This document shows, in pieces, positions 16,333 through 25,605 of a stretch of DNA of 64,000 nt. The position numbers and the translations under genes were made by a program. Position 1 is the first letter of the stretch; each line of letters opens with the position of its first letter. The notes beneath the pieces were generated by a model, which saw only the letters and a list, made by a program, of their open reading frames with translations, searched no databases and was not told the origin of the DNA. The DNA comes from Desulforamulus profundi (GTDB taxonomy: Bacteria; Bacillota_B; Desulfotomaculia; Desulfotomaculales; Desulfotomaculaceae), in assembly GCF_002607855.1 (NCBI RefSeq), contig NZ_AWQQ01000047.1:15001-79000 (forward strand), written 5' to 3'.

Positions 16333-16833
16333 TTATGCCTCCGCTATGATATCTTCGAGGGTTTCCTTGATTTCCAGCATGTCCTCCTCAGAGATGCCCA
16401 AGAAAGGACGGGCAGGGATTTTGATGTTGACGGTTACTTGCTTCTTGCGAATCCATCTGCCGCCTACCTGGAAGATGAGGCCCTTAGATGTCTTGGCCCT
16501 GATCGTGACCTTTCGGCCCTTCTCTCCAAACTGGTGAGTCCTGGCATAGACCTTGTTTGTGCCTACCGCAAAACCCGTGCTGTCAGCAGTGGACTTGATG
16601 GAGTTTTTCAGCCCTGCGCTGTCCGTCAGCGTTGCGCCGCCTTCCCGGATAGCCCGGATTGATTTCTTCCAGGGCTTCCCCTCCGGGCTCTTTTGCTGCT
16701 GAAACCTTTCTCTCGTGGAAGTTCTGAGCACCTCTGCCAACGTCAGGCTTGCGCCTCTCAAGTCAACGTCTTCCAGGCCCCTCAGCTTCTTCATGAGTTT
16801 TCTTACGTCTCCCTCAAGTCTAATACTGTACAT
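16333..16833 (-). CDS. Virion morphogenesis / tail completion protein (Mu gpG-like)
   Basis: 166 residues with the pattern of the phage virion morphogenesis (tail completion) family: LTLAEVLRTSTRERFQQQKS, then PEGKPWKKSIRAIREGGATL and the strand-rich end GLIFQVGGRWIRKKQVTVNI with PARPFLGISEEDMLEI. The motif ARPFLG(I)S is highly typical. These proteins join head and tail. The start at 16833 is set by its overlap-free position three bases after the gp36-like stop. Confidence 0.87.
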   Translation of the reverse strand: MYSIRLEGDVRKLMKKLRGLEDVDLRGASLTLAEVLRTSTRERFQQQKSPEGKPWKKSIRAIREGGATLTDSAGLKNSIKSTADSTGFAVGTNKVYARTHQFGEKGRKVTIRAKTSKGLIFQVGGRWIRKKQVTVNIKIPARPFLGISEEDMLEIKETLEDIIAEA

Positions 16834-16836
16834 GGG

Positions 16837-17285
16837 TTACATCCCTTTCATGCTGTCCCTTGAAAACAGCCTTGTGTTTGAGTTTGCGGAGAATCCGTTG
16901 TTTGCCTTTTTGGTGTTGTCGGTGATGCCGATATCGACAACGCCCTTCGCCACATTCTCCAGGAACTTCACTGCGGCTTTGTACCTGTTTAAGAAGTTCT
17001 TTTCTTTCTCTCCTTCATCAATTCCGGCTCTTGAAAAGAGGTTGTAAACTGCAATGTCCTTGCTGAATTTATTGATTACCTTCGGGGTAGGGGAGAGGGG
17101 GACGGAGTACCTTTTGACAAGATACCCGTCAATCTCCCGTCTGCGTCCTTGATTGCCTCCTCGATAATAGGGATGATTCTGGCTTCTCTTTCCGCCTCGT
17201 CCTCAATGTACTCATCACCGATTATCATGTTGAGGGCATCGGCCTTTATCATTCCCCTGACTTCTTCAACCGTGCAGTAAGGCAT
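16837..17285 (-). CDS. Head-tail connector, Mu gp36-like (DUF1320; one frameshift as read)
   Basis: Corrected length 149 residues. The N-terminus MPYCTVEEVRGMIKADALNM matches the family (YCT.ED.). After restoring one G near 17118, in a G-run (DADGRLTG becomes DADGEIDGYLVKRYSVPLSP), the protein continues IAVYNLFSRAGIDEGEKEKN. It then runs through RYKAAVKFLENVAKG, the usual helix, to the end MKGM. As read it stops after 69 residues. It probably forms part of the head completion ring. The major head gene lies just upstream. Confidence 0.82.
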
Positions 17286-17299
17286 TCCGCATCATCCCT

Positions 17300-18186
17300 T
17301 TACGCAACTTCGCCAGTGCTGCCAAAGGCCATCTGCCAAAAGCCGTAACCGGCGTTAGCCTGGAATGCACTCCATAGAGGTACTGTTTCCTCATGAAGAC
17401 ATTCTCGTCCTTATCGTCAATCAGGGCATCGAACTTCGGAGCCTTTCTCTCCTGGAAGATGAGCGGCTTCAGGGGCTTTGTGGTACAAAGCAGGAACCAT
17501 GCGTCATCACTTCCGGCCAGGTCAGGAACAACAAGCAGCTCAGCCGTGCCTTTGTAAATGTTTGTCGAGCCGTCAATCTGCTCAGCCAGGAGGATTTTTC
17601 TCCCCATTTCTTCATTGCCAGGGGCAACGACAAGCAGGTTGGGAATGAGCTTCAGGCTCCGTCCGTGTTCGTCGGTCAATGACATCATGCCGCTTCTTGC
17701 TGCCGCATAGGAGGTAGGAGAGAGCTTATTTGTGCCCTTGTTGCTGACCGTCTTTTTACCTACCTTGTGAGTGGTAGAGAAGAACGGCTGCCCGTCATAG
17801 CACTTGTTTTCAAAGCCGCCTTTCAGGAGCTCAAAAACAAGGTCATCCGGGAATGTTGCCGTGCTTTGAGCTATATCTTGGATAACCGGATTGTAGACAC
17901 CAATCTTGTCATCCTCGATGTCGTTCCGGTCAACGCCGATGGTGAGCTCAAAGTCCTTGTTCTTGATGGTGTAATCGGAGGCAGCAAGGTTTTGAATCTC
18001 CCTGTCTCCAATCCATTCCCTCATCCGGGGAATCTTTCCGAGCCATTTGTAATTCTCTTCCCCGGTCTCGCTGGGGACTTTGGTTGCAATCTTGTCCCAA
18101 AGGACTTTTGTCTCGCTAAAGACCTTGTTGAAGATGGTCTTAAAGCCTGTCGTAATTCCGTGTAACGCCTGTTGGTTAACTATCAT
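17300..18186 (-). CDS. Major head (capsid) protein, Mu gpT-like (one frameshift as read)
   Basis: Corrected length 295 residues. N-terminus MIVNQQALHGITTGFKTIFN and the block WLGKIPRMREWIGDREIQNL are classic gpT. Further on are ELTIGVDRNDIEDDKIGVYN and CYDGQPFFSTTHKVG. A base is missing near 17357: YGVHSRLTPVT should continue as ANAGYGFWQMAFGSTGEVA, the conserved gpT tail, ending at 17300. As read, an unrelated tail runs to 17266. It follows the small decoration-like gene. Confidence 0.92.
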
Positions 18187-18225
18187 AGCCTTTTTAGCCT
18201 CCTTCAGAATTAAAATGTTTTGGCA

Positions 18226-18627
18226 TTAAAGCGTTTCAACAATGACCTCACCGTTGTCAAGCCTAATCACCTTACCGGCGACGGACGTTCCCACCGCCAG
18301 CATGGTGACGGTTTCGTCATCCTTGATGTAGCAGTCTTTCATTAAGTCCGCTTCGGTCACAGGATTGGCATCGTCATTATTCCACTTGAAAACGCCCCGC
18401 CTGACTCTGACCGTCTTGGCCCCGTCTGCGCCCCCGGTGTTGTCAACAAACTCCTCAGCTCTCCCGGCAGCCTTCAGTCCTTCAGCCGTACTCCCCGGAA
18501 CGGCGTACCCCGTTGCATCAAGCACAACCAGGGAGCCTTCAAAAATCTTGGCGTTGGCCTTTACCGGGAGCACCAGGGTTTTCCCGTCCTGGACTTCAAC
18601 GGTGTTCCTTCCTGCTGTCAGTGCCAT
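18226..18627 (-). CDS. Head decoration / stabilisation protein (gp33-position)
   Basis: 133 residues, starting MALTAGRNTVEVQDGKTLVL. It is rich in beta strand, with a repeated pattern (AKIFEGSLVVLDATGYAVPG; GVFKWNNDDANPVTEADLM; VGTSVAGKVIRLDNGEVIVE). Related proteins in Gram-positive phages of this type lie between protease/scaffold and major head and are predicted capsid cement proteins. The assignment comes from fold style and order. Confidence 0.65.
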   Translation of the reverse strand: MALTAGRNTVEVQDGKTLVLPVKANAKIFEGSLVVLDATGYAVPGSTAEGLKAAGRAEEFVDNTGGADGAKTVRVRRGVFKWNNDDANPVTEADLMKDCYIKDDETVTMLAVGTSVAGKVIRLDNGEVIVETL

Positions 18628-18628
18628 G

Positions 18629-19665
18629 TTACTTCACATCCTTTCCGTATTTCTCAACGTCTTCCTTGGACACCCCGAGCATCTTGCACACGGCCATTGT
18701 GGTTTCCTCAAGCCTGCCGTCGCTCTGTTTGGTGTCTTCCATTCCCAACTCTCCCATCGGGACGGCTTGAGGGGCCTTTTCAACAAACTTCTTGAAGCCT
18801 TCAGGGTCTTTCAAGCGTACTCCTCAGCCCATTCTTTTTGAGCCGCCGAGATTTTGCCCGCCTTTAACGCCTTGGTCACAAGCTCCTCACTGTCCTTTTT
18901 GTCCAGCCTCTCTTTGAGCTTGTTGAACTCTGCCACCGGCACAAAGTTTGCCGGGTTCTTCAGGGCCATGATAGCGGCAGCCACGTCCTCAGTCTTTGCA
19001 TCCTTACTGTCGAGCCCCAGCAGGCCGCAAATGACTTTGTTGGCAACCGGCTCCGTGCCTTCTTCCTGCTTCTTGGCTTCCTCTTTCAGCTTCTCGACTT
19101 CGCCAACGGCTGTCTTGATAGCCTGAATTACTTGCTCCTCTGTAGCGTCTTCAGCCAGGCCGAGGAGAGCCGCCAGTTTCTTTAATAAATCCATGTCCTT
19201 TCCTCCTTCTTCAAAATCATCAAGGTTTATTGAGTTTACTATCGCAAACATACCGTCTATCGCCGGTGTGTTTGTCAACGCCACGGAATGGAGAACAACC
19301 GCCTTTTGGTCACTCTTTCTCACCAGGACAACAGGGGAGAGGTACTTGTATTCCTTGTTCTTGATGTACTCCTGGGCCTTGGGAGTCCACTCCACTTTTG
19401 CCGCAATCGCTCCGTCCCGGATGAACAAATCCTTTATCCATCCACCGGCAGGAGCCTGAACATCCTCAAGGGTCTGGTGTTCATAGTCAATAACAATGTC
19501 GATACCCCTTTCCTTGAAGGTGTTCCTGATTCGCTCAAAGCTCTCTTTGTCAACAATGAAGTCTCCCTTTTGCGACTTGACCTTCCCGAGCGGCAGGAGG
19601 TTGACCACATCGGGGACTCCTTCTATTGTCGAAGAGCTCATACTCAAAACTAATCCCTTTACCAT
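18629..19665 (-). CDS. Prohead protease/scaffold, Mu gpI (gp32)-like (one frameshift as read)
   Basis: Corrected length 345 residues from ATG 19665, behind GAGAGGTGG. The N-terminal protease domain has IDIVIDYEHQTLEDVQAPAG with the catalytic His of the gpI family, then GWIKDLFIRDGAIAAKVEWT, KYLSPVVLV and SVALTNTPAIDGM. The second half is a charged coiled scaffold (GEVEKLKEEAKKQEEG; EFNKLKERLDKKDSEELVTK). A base is missing near 18815 (EWAEEYA should continue LKDPEGFKKFVEKAPQ). In Mu a second, internal start yields the scaffold alone. That was not tested here. Confidence 0.87.
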
Positions 19666-19778
19666 GCACCCACCTCTCAATATCGTTTCTAACGCCGTTA
19701 GCACGCGTTATAACGGGGGTTAAATTTGTTTCAGGTATAAATACCTTACCGAGTGGAAAAACTATTAAATTTGGGCTT

Positions 19779-20518
19779 TTATTTGCTCGTCTTTTTCTTT
19801 GATGCCTCTCTCCTTTCAAACGCTTTTTTGAGCGGCTCAGGATAGTCCTTCAGGTCAGGCTTAAACGGCACCTTTGCCGGATTGTTTGCGAAGTTCGGGT
19901 CAGGAAGTATGTTCACAAACTTCCCGTCAACCTCAGCGGCCTGGGGAGCCCCCGTCTCCACCTTGAGACCTCTTTCTCTGACCTGCCTTTCCGATAAGGT
20001 CTTCACCCCGCACCGGCACCGGAAGCCGTTCGGGGGATACCAGGTATCCCAAACAGGGTCATCCGCTCTGAAAACCCTGCCGTCCATCGCCAAATGAGAG
20101 GGCCTTGTGTGCGTGTCGCCTACTGCGTCATACTCCCAATAGGCCGGAGCCTCAAAACCTCCGGTGAGGTCATCTGCCTGTAGTGGCCGACCTGGTAGGA
20201 TGTTTGAATGTTCGTCCTAAAGATGTTGTCGGCCTGAAAGTTTGTGATGCCCTTATAACCCTTGTTTTCCAGGAACTCATTCATGCTGTCCTTGAAGTCC
20301 CTCAAGGTTGTGCCTTCCTTGATTGCCTTCAAGAGCTCGTCATGGAATTTGTTGAGCACCTGGATTTTGGAGTATCCCGAAACCGTGAAAGCCTTGTTCC
20401 TGTACTCGTCAGCCAGCTTGTAAAACTCCGAGGGCTTCAGCGGGAGCTTATCCCCGAAGTAGCTCACCGCTTCTTCAAAGACAATTTCTTTGGTCAATAG
20501 CTCAAACAGGTCTTTCAT
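19779..20518 (-). CDS. Head morphogenesis protein, MuF (gp30)-like (one frameshift as read)
   Basis: Corrected length 246 residues. The N-terminus (LFELLTKEIVFEEAVSYFGD) and the core FQADNIFRTNIQTSYQVGHY, with RQM, are the phage Mu F signature. The second half, after a missing base at about 20135, contains RPYWEYDAVGDTHTRPSHLA, then MDGRVF and WDTWYPPNGFRCRCGVKTLS, the family's C-rich block. MuF proteins are minor head components injected with DNA in some phages. No toxin domain is attached here. It overlaps the portal gene by 17 bp. Confidence 0.9.
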
Positions 20519-22082
20519 TTTCCTTCATCCTTCCGAGCATATCAGCGTAGAACATTGCCTTTTGAAGGAGCTCATCAAGGTCTTTGATGTCCATCTTTTT
20601 ATAAAGGGCCTCGACAAAGTTTTCATCTTCAAGCTGCTTTTTGAGTTCTTCCAGGCTTTCCGAATCGTTGAGCAGCTCCATCACCGGCTCAAAAATTTTG
20701 GCAAAAACACTTGAGCTTTGGGCAACGGCCACGTCAGCCAGCTTGTCAATTTGCACCTGGTACTCTTTATCAATCCGCTCAAGCTCCCTGTCGCTTTTAT
20801 TCCTCATAAACTTCAGTGCCTCTCTAAGGGGCACACCGGACGCTCCTCCTGGAGGAGTTGCCACTTCTTCTCCTTCCTCCGGTTTTGGAATACTGAATTT
20901 CTTGTACAGGTGAGCCGTTGGTATCTTTAAGCCTATCTTGCAAATGAGCTTTTCGTAGATGTCAACCGTTTCCTTTTGGTCATCGGCCTCCTCAGAATCA
21001 AACCTGAGATACGGGATTCTCTTGTCTTCCCCGTAGTTGAAGAGCACGAGAGGACGGATTAAATCTCTTCTGAGAGTAGCGGCCAGGGCCTTGCAGTCCG
21101 CAACCGTCAAATCATGCCTTACCTCGTTATGGGTTTTTGACTGGGCATAGGAGCCGCTTCCCGAATCAGAGGTAAGGGTCTGACCGAGCACAGCCTTTGA
21201 TATCTGCTCGTCACAGAACCGGGCCAGGGACTCATAGACATTGATTGAGGTTGTCTTTGCGCTTTCCTTGAACTCAATCTCCGTCCCGTCCGGGATGATA
21301 CCGGCTGCATCCGTCCCAATCTGTACCAGTGCCCTCATGAGGGCCAGCTTGTCTTCTTCGCTTGCCGAGGGATTGTATTTCCCTAGCCTCAAAGGCATCC
21401 CGAAGACTTCACAAAAGCTTACCCAGTCCTTGAGGTCATAGTTCTTGAAGAGGTACATCCAGGCTACCACACGGAGCACGCCAGCCCTTGCGGGATGACC
21501 GGACTTCGCTTTGTACCGGTGGATAATAAACTTGTTTTCAGGAATCTCAATCCCGGAAGGGAAGTCCTTCGTTGTGATTTTCAGGATGTCGTTTTCGTCC
21601 CAAAACAGCCTCTTTTGATGCCGCCACTTGATATCCTGGATGGTGACTTTGCCCTCGTCATAGGCCCAAATGATTTCACTTATGGCAATCCCTTTGCCTA
21701 TGGCATCCAGCAAGTCCATGAGGACATCCTCAAGGTTCTCCAGGCTCTCAATCTCCTGCTTGACAAACTCAGCAATCTCCTTGTCGGCCTCATCGTCAGA
21801 GAAGGGGATAATCTCATAATCCAGTCCGGTGACTGCGTTCTTCCTGGTCTGAAGCTGGGAGAACAAATGAGGGTCTTTCTCTTCCATCTCCTCAAAGAGC
21901 TCCATCTGCCTCAGAACGTCCCCGGCATCGGCTTCTCTGAATATCTGCGCCAACCTGACCGGTGTCAGCCCGTTAGAGGGGTAGGTTGAATATTTGTCCT
22001 GAACCTGAGCCACCGCAATTTCAAAGAGCTCAGGTTTCTTGGTTACTGCCTTGTCTTTTGCTTTATTGCGTTTCTTCGCCAA
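20502..22082 (-). CDS. Portal protein, Mu gp29-like (DUF935)
   Basis: 526 residues. The conserved blocks include LFSQLQTRKNAVTGLDYEII, then IGKGIAISEIIWAYDEGKVT, FSLK-type W(R/K) segments, the stretch GHPARAGVLRVVAWMYLFKN and ISKAVLGQTLTSDSGSGSYA, all typical of the DUF935 portal family. Portals form the 12-subunit ring through which DNA enters the head. A long helical C-terminus follows (ELLNDSESLEELKKQLEDEN). Placed between terminase and MuF as in Mu. No frameshift. Confidence 0.93.
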   Translation of the reverse strand: MAKKRNKAKDKAVTKKPELFEIAVAQVQDKYSTYPSNGLTPVRLAQIFREADAGDVLRQMELFEEMEEKDPHLFSQLQTRKNAVTGLDYEIIPFSDDEADKEIAEFVKQEIESLENLEDVLMDLLDAIGKGIAISEIIWAYDEGKVTIQDIKWRHQKRLFWDENDILKITTKDFPSGIEIPENKFIIHRYKAKSGHPARAGVLRVVAWMYLFKNYDLKDWVSFCEVFGMPLRLGKYNPSASEEDKLALMRALVQIGTDAAGIIPDGTEIEFKESAKTTSINVYESLARFCDEQISKAVLGQTLTSDSGSGSYAQSKTHNEVRHDLTVADCKALAATLRRDLIRPLVLFNYGEDKRIPYLRFDSEEADDQKETVDIYEKLICKIGLKIPTAHLYKKFSIPKPEEGEEVATPPGGASGVPLREALKFMRNKSDRELERIDKEYQVQIDKLADVAVAQSSSVFAKIFEPVMELLNDSESLEELKKQLEDENFVEALYKKMDIKDLDELLQKAMFYADMLGRMKENERPV

Positions 22083-22097
22083 CGTTTCTCACCCTCC

Positions 22098-23855
22098 TTA
22101 ATAAGCCCCTCTTTTGAACTTCAACATCCTGCCGAGCACAGATTTATAGTCAACCTTGGTGTTGCCTTTGATGCCGAGGGCCAGCCTGACCGCCATTTCA
22201 ACACCGTCCGGGCCGTCGTCGTTTTTACCCATTGGATACTCTTTAAACTGCTGCAAAAGGGTCTTGTGCTTTGCATTAAACTTCAGGTATTTGTTTTTAA
22301 TAAACGGCTGCAAGGATTCAATCCTCACATGCTTGTTTTGCACGTTCGGGATTTCCTCAATGGGGAGGTACTCTCCAACCTCCACGCTTTTCTTGACCAT
22401 GATGTCCTTGAAGTAATACTGGAATTGAACCGTCTCCACCCCGAACTTATAGAACGGCTTTTTGAGGTCTCGCTTCATCCGTTTGGACATCTCAATGGCA
22501 TCATCAATAATTACATCCGGTTTCCTCTTCTCGATGGAAGCCTCCACAATGTACATGTAGCCAGTCCTCAGACTTTTAGCCAGCGCAATAATGGAGGACG
22601 TGTCACTCTTTTTGTTCTTGCCGAGAGACGGGTCATTTGCGCCTACAATGATAAACTCCGGGTCTGAGAAGTTGATTGAGCTCTCATCATAGAAGTCAAA
22701 CCACTCCTCGTTAAAGGTACATGAGTCCGGGTCAATCGGGTCATTCTGAATCTCGCTGTTAAAGGCCGCTTCGCCTTCTGATATCCTGACTATCATCAGG
22801 TCATAGTAAGAGAGCTTCGCCTCCCACAAGACCTCAGTTCCTTCAAGCATTTCCTCCTTGTTTGCTTCAAAGAACTCCCGTGCGTCCTCTTGTCTCCGCT
22901 CGTTTTCAAGGTCTGTGTATATAGCCTCCCAAGCGGCCCACAGTTCTTGATTGCTTGCAAAGCTGATAACGCCCCGGTATTTGACGCAATGATACTCAGG
23001 ATTCTTGAGAACCTTGGAAAGCAGGGAGTCATAGTGGAGGATAGTCCCGATGTAAACAATGTCCGTATAGGTGTCCCCGGCCTTCGATACCGCTTTATAA
23101 AACCAGTTCTCAAGCTTCTTCCGCTGCTCCGGCGTGTTGACATTCTCATCGTTTTCAATATCGTCAAGGACGATGAGGTCAGGTCTCCAATTCCGGTGTC
23201 TCCGGCCACGGATTTTCTTGCCTGAGCCTATGGCCTCAACCTTGATGTCCGTCGAGGTCAGGATGACGCTGCTTTTCCAGACCCTGCCCTTGAGGTTTCC
23301 AAAGTCCTCAATGATGTTTCTGTTTTCTTCAAGCTCCGTCTTGATGTCCGTCAGGAAGACTTCCGCTTGCTCCGAGCTGTCGGAAAGGATGATGGGGTAA
23401 TGCTTGTACTGGTAGAGGATAGCGTGCAGCGTGTCTTTGAAAGTGAAGTTTGTTGACTTTGCGTGTCCACGGGGAGCGGCAGTTCCTCTCCTGCATCCCT
23501 TGTCCCTGGCAATTTCCTTGTGCTGGGTGAGGGGATTCTTGCCCTTCATGACTCCCTGAGTCCATATATCATCCAGCCGCTCATGGAAGGGAGGGGATTC
23601 CCGGACAAAGTAATGGGGGAGATAAGCCCTTCCGAAATATCCGAGGTCTATAGCGGCAAGTTTTTTCCTGAGACCCTTCTGGCCTGTCAGTTCTGCCCCG
23701 GCCCTGTACTCCTTCAGGAGCTTCTCTCTGACCTCAAGGTGTTGGCTGTTTCGCATCACATAGTCTTCAAATAACCGCTTTTGGTATTCCATGTTTTGTA
23801 TGAGTTCGGTGTCTTGCTCCTCTAACCGCTGGATATATTCATCAAGCTTAATCAT
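22098..23855 (-). CDS. Terminase large subunit, Mu gp28-like
   Basis: 585 residues. The ATPase half has RGTAAPRGHAKSTNFTFKDT (Walker-A-like, about 141-160) and PDLIVLDDIENDENVNTPEQ (Walker B). The nuclease half has VGANDPSLGKNKKSDTSSII (first acidic residue) and PDVIIDDAIEM. A helical N-terminus (about 100 residues) precedes. It cuts and pumps the phage DNA into proheads by the headful mechanism, taking host DNA flanking the prophage along. It overlaps the small subunit by 8 bp. Complete and unbroken. Confidence 0.92.
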   Translation of the reverse strand: MIKLDEYIQRLEEQDTELIQNMEYQKRLFEDYVMRNSQHLEVREKLLKEYRAGAELTGQKGLRKKLAAIDLGYFGRAYLPHYFVRESPPFHERLDDIWTQGVMKGKNPLTQHKEIARDKGCRRGTAAPRGHAKSTNFTFKDTLHAILYQYKHYPIILSDSSEQAEVFLTDIKTELEENRNIIEDFGNLKGRVWKSSVILTSTDIKVEAIGSGKKIRGRRHRNWRPDLIVLDDIENDENVNTPEQRKKLENWFYKAVSKAGDTYTDIVYIGTILHYDSLLSKVLKNPEYHCVKYRGVISFASNQELWAAWEAIYTDLENERRQEDAREFFEANKEEMLEGTEVLWEAKLSYYDLMIVRISEGEAAFNSEIQNDPIDPDSCTFNEEWFDFYDESSINFSDPEFIIVGANDPSLGKNKKSDTSSIIALAKSLRTGYMYIVEASIEKRKPDVIIDDAIEMSKRMKRDLKKPFYKFGVETVQFQYYFKDIMVKKSVEVGEYLPIEEIPNVQNKHVRIESLQPFIKNKYLKFNAKHKTLLQQFKEYPMGKNDDGPDGVEMAVRLALGIKGNTKVDYKSVLGRMLKFKRGAY

Positions 23856-24411
23856 CCTGCATCATCTTTTCTTTGGCTCTTTCAAGCACTGATTTCAATT
23901 CCTTGGCAAGTTCCGGGTCTGACTTGATAGCGGCCATCAGCTCACTTTCCATACCCTGAAAGGCAAGCTCGACTTTCTTTTTCATGTCCTGCTTAACCCT
24001 GTCTTTATAGACCTTCGTCCGGCTGATTGCCGTTATCAGCCTCCCGGCCTTGTCGAGGGGCATCCGGTCAAACTCTTCCTCTGCGGTTGTCAGCTTCTTG
24101 ACCAGGCCGTCCATCAGCATCATGAGCCCTGCATCCGTGTAGTCAATGTCAGGGTTTCTTTTGACCACGCTGACAAGGGCCTCCGTCTGCTTTTGGGCTT
24201 CAATCAGCCTTTGTGTTGCCGCCGTTGTCCTCATGGCATACCTGCCGACACTGCTCTTGCTGACCTCGTATCCCTGGGACTTTACCCAGTCAGCAATCTC
24301 CTGGTAGGTGTTGCTTGTGTCAACAATCATTTCGTCCACTTTGGCCCGGATTTCGTCCGGCAGGGAGTCAATTTTGGAGTTGATTCTTGTCCTTGCTCTT
24401 TCCTTGCCCAT
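23848..24411 (-). CDS. Terminase small subunit, Mu gp27-like (DUF3486)
   Basis: 187 residues. The start MGKERARTRINSKIDSLPDE, with IRAKVDEMI and NTYQEIADWVKSQGYEVSKS, followed by SVGRYAM, is the diagnostic N-terminal helix-turn-helix of DUF3486 (phage small terminase). The remainder is helical (KLTTAEEEFDRMPLDKAGRL). It selects the packaging start on phage DNA. One base overlaps the neighbouring upstream gene. Confidence 0.9.
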   Translation of the reverse strand: MGKERARTRINSKIDSLPDEIRAKVDEMIVDTSNTYQEIADWVKSQGYEVSKSSVGRYAMRTTAATQRLIEAQKQTEALVSVVKRNPDIDYTDAGLMMLMDGLVKKLTTAEEEFDRMPLDKAGRLITAISRTKVYKDRVKQDMKKKVELAFQGMESELMAAIKSDPELAKELKSVLERAKEKMMQDD

Positions 24412-24725
24412 CAGACATCAACTCCCGGGTCATCAAGCGTCCCCTCAACCAGGTCAACACCTTTCCTCGTGAGCTTAATTACTGCATCTTTTCTGTATGC
24501 GTTATAGGCATTGACCGTCTTGTCGGTAAAGCTGATGTACCCGGCTTCCAAGAGATAATCCAGGTGTTTCGATATGTCGGGAGATACGATTAAACCGTCT
24601 GCCACAAGTGCATTGGTTATCTGTCTGAGCAATAAAGAGTTTTGATGTCCTTTGACTAATGAGCGGATGATATAACCCCTTATCGCCTTATTTTGCTTGA
24701 CCTCCCGTTCTGTACGTTCATCCAT
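24411..24725 (-). CDS. Winged-helix phage protein (Mu gp26-position)
   Basis: 104 residues. The sequence KAIRGYIIRSLVKGHQNSLL then DGLIVSPDISKHLDYLLEAG and YISFTDKTVNAYNAYRKDAV reads as a winged helix-turn-helix with a short tail. Similar proteins stand just upstream of the DUF3486 terminase gene in Mu-like prophages of both Gram types. Function unknown. DNA binding during packaging or regulation are options. Confidence 0.65.
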   Translation of the reverse strand: MDERTEREVKQNKAIRGYIIRSLVKGHQNSLLLRQITNALVADGLIVSPDISKHLDYLLEAGYISFTDKTVNAYNAYRKDAVIKLTRKGVDLVEGTLDDPGVDV

Positions 24726-24728
24726 GCA

Positions 24729-25049
24729 TCATTCCCCCTTACTATTGCCCTTGAAGTGCAGCAGCTTGTCAATCTTGCTGTCTATATTACCCATCTTGGT
24801 GTCCACGTTGTTGAGGGAGCGGATGAAGTCCTCTCTCAAAACGTAAACAAAGGGCAAATCGCTTTTTAAGTCATGGAGCTCGTCCTTGACTCCGGCAATG
24901 TCCTTTGATAGTCTCGCCTCGATTTCTTTGACCTTCATGTCGTTTTCTTTGATGCCTTCTTTGATTTCAGCCATCGTGTTCCTGAGAAAATAACCGATGA
25001 CACCAATCGCAATGGCCGTGATTGTTTGTAGAATCCAACTTAATTCCAT
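24729..25049 (-). CDS. Membrane-anchored coiled-coil protein (holin/spanin-region)
   Basis: 106 residues: one N-terminal transmembrane segment (WILQTITAIAIGVIGYFL), then a coiled coil (ITKEIEARLSKDIAG-type heptads, VKDELHDLKSDLPFV, NNVDTKMGNIDSKIDKLLHF). It sits between the holin-like and winged-helix genes, where Mu has gp25-like (DUF2730) proteins. It may help the holin, or act as an anchor. Nothing more specific can be read. Confidence 0.6.
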   Translation of the reverse strand: MELSWILQTITAIAIGVIGYFLRNTMAEIKEGIKENDMKVKEIEARLSKDIAGVKDELHDLKSDLPFVYVLREDFIRSLNNVDTKMGNIDSKIDKLLHFKGNSKGE

Positions 25050-25063
25050 ACGTCGTTATCCCC

Positions 25064-25495
25064 TTACAGACCGTTCTTGACTTCAAACACTTTTGTCTCA
25101 ATCGCTTTTGTCAGATATTTTGAGAAATTCCCGAAATGCTTTTCAATCAGAGCCTTAGCCTCCGGCTTTAACGCATCGGCAATCTCGTCGAAAGCCTTCT
25201 TGGATAACGCTTCAAGCTCCGCTCTGTCCCTGACTCCGCTTTTGACCGCTTCTCTCAGGGCCTGCGCTGTTGTCTGCTCAATCTCCGTCACCGTCTTTGT
25301 TGTCAGGATTTCGATGTCTTCCAGTGCGTCAATCAAGAGTTTCCTTTGCTCCTCGTCTTTGAGCCGCTTTGTCTCAAGCTTTGCCTTTTCCGTCAGCTTG
25401 TGCAGAGCGTTAATGGCATAAGCCGCCAGCAAAGCAAGAGCCGCCATTGCAATGTCAATGACCACCTGGTTGAAGAGCTGCTGCATTGTTTCCAC
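25064..25495 (-). CDS. Putative holin (phage LL-H-type)
   Basis: 143 residues. It begins METMQQLFNQVVIDIAMAAL, then ALLAAYAINALHKLTEKAKL, a single transmembrane helix running into an amphipathic one. Long charged helices follow (KRLKDEEQRKLLIDALEDIE). This form matches the LL-H family of holins, which open the membrane for the lysin. It is the first gene of the late operon, just after the strong hairpin that follows the Mor-like gene. The lysin gene lies upstream of mor. Confidence 0.68.
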   Translation of the reverse strand: METMQQLFNQVVIDIAMAALALLAAYAINALHKLTEKAKLETKRLKDEEQRKLLIDALEDIEILTTKTVTEIEQTTAQALREAVKSGVRDRAELEALSKKAFDEIADALKPEAKALIEKHFGNFSKYLTKAIETKVFEVKNGL

Positions 25496-25517
25496 ACTTT
25501 CTCCCTCCTTTGAAAAA

Positions 25518-25550
25518 ATAAGTGTTAAGAACTATGTTCTTAACACTTAT
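25518..25550 (-). terminator. Strong hairpin between mor and the late operon
   Basis: Perfect 15-bp inverted repeat, ATAAGTGTTAAGAAC / GTTCTTAACACTTAT, with a 3-nt spacer. On the minus strand it is followed by TTTTTT. It is well placed to end the early/middle transcript after the Mor-like gene. Its perfect symmetry would also suit a protein-binding operator. Confidence 0.7.
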
Positions 25551-25564
25551 CATGTTAGCAGGCT

Positions 25565-25597
25565 TTTTCAGTACCTTATATTCAAAGTACTTCTGAA
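25565..25597 (-). promoter_or_regulatory. Dyad between mor and holin, candidate activator site for late transcription
   Basis: On the minus strand TTTCAG-AAGTAC and GTAC-TGAAA flank an AT-rich centre. Mor and C proteins of Mu bind dyad sites just upstream of weak promoters. This dyad is the only other symmetric element between the activator gene and the late genes. Inference from position only. Confidence 0.35.
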
Positions 25598-25605
25598 AAT
25601 TGCTT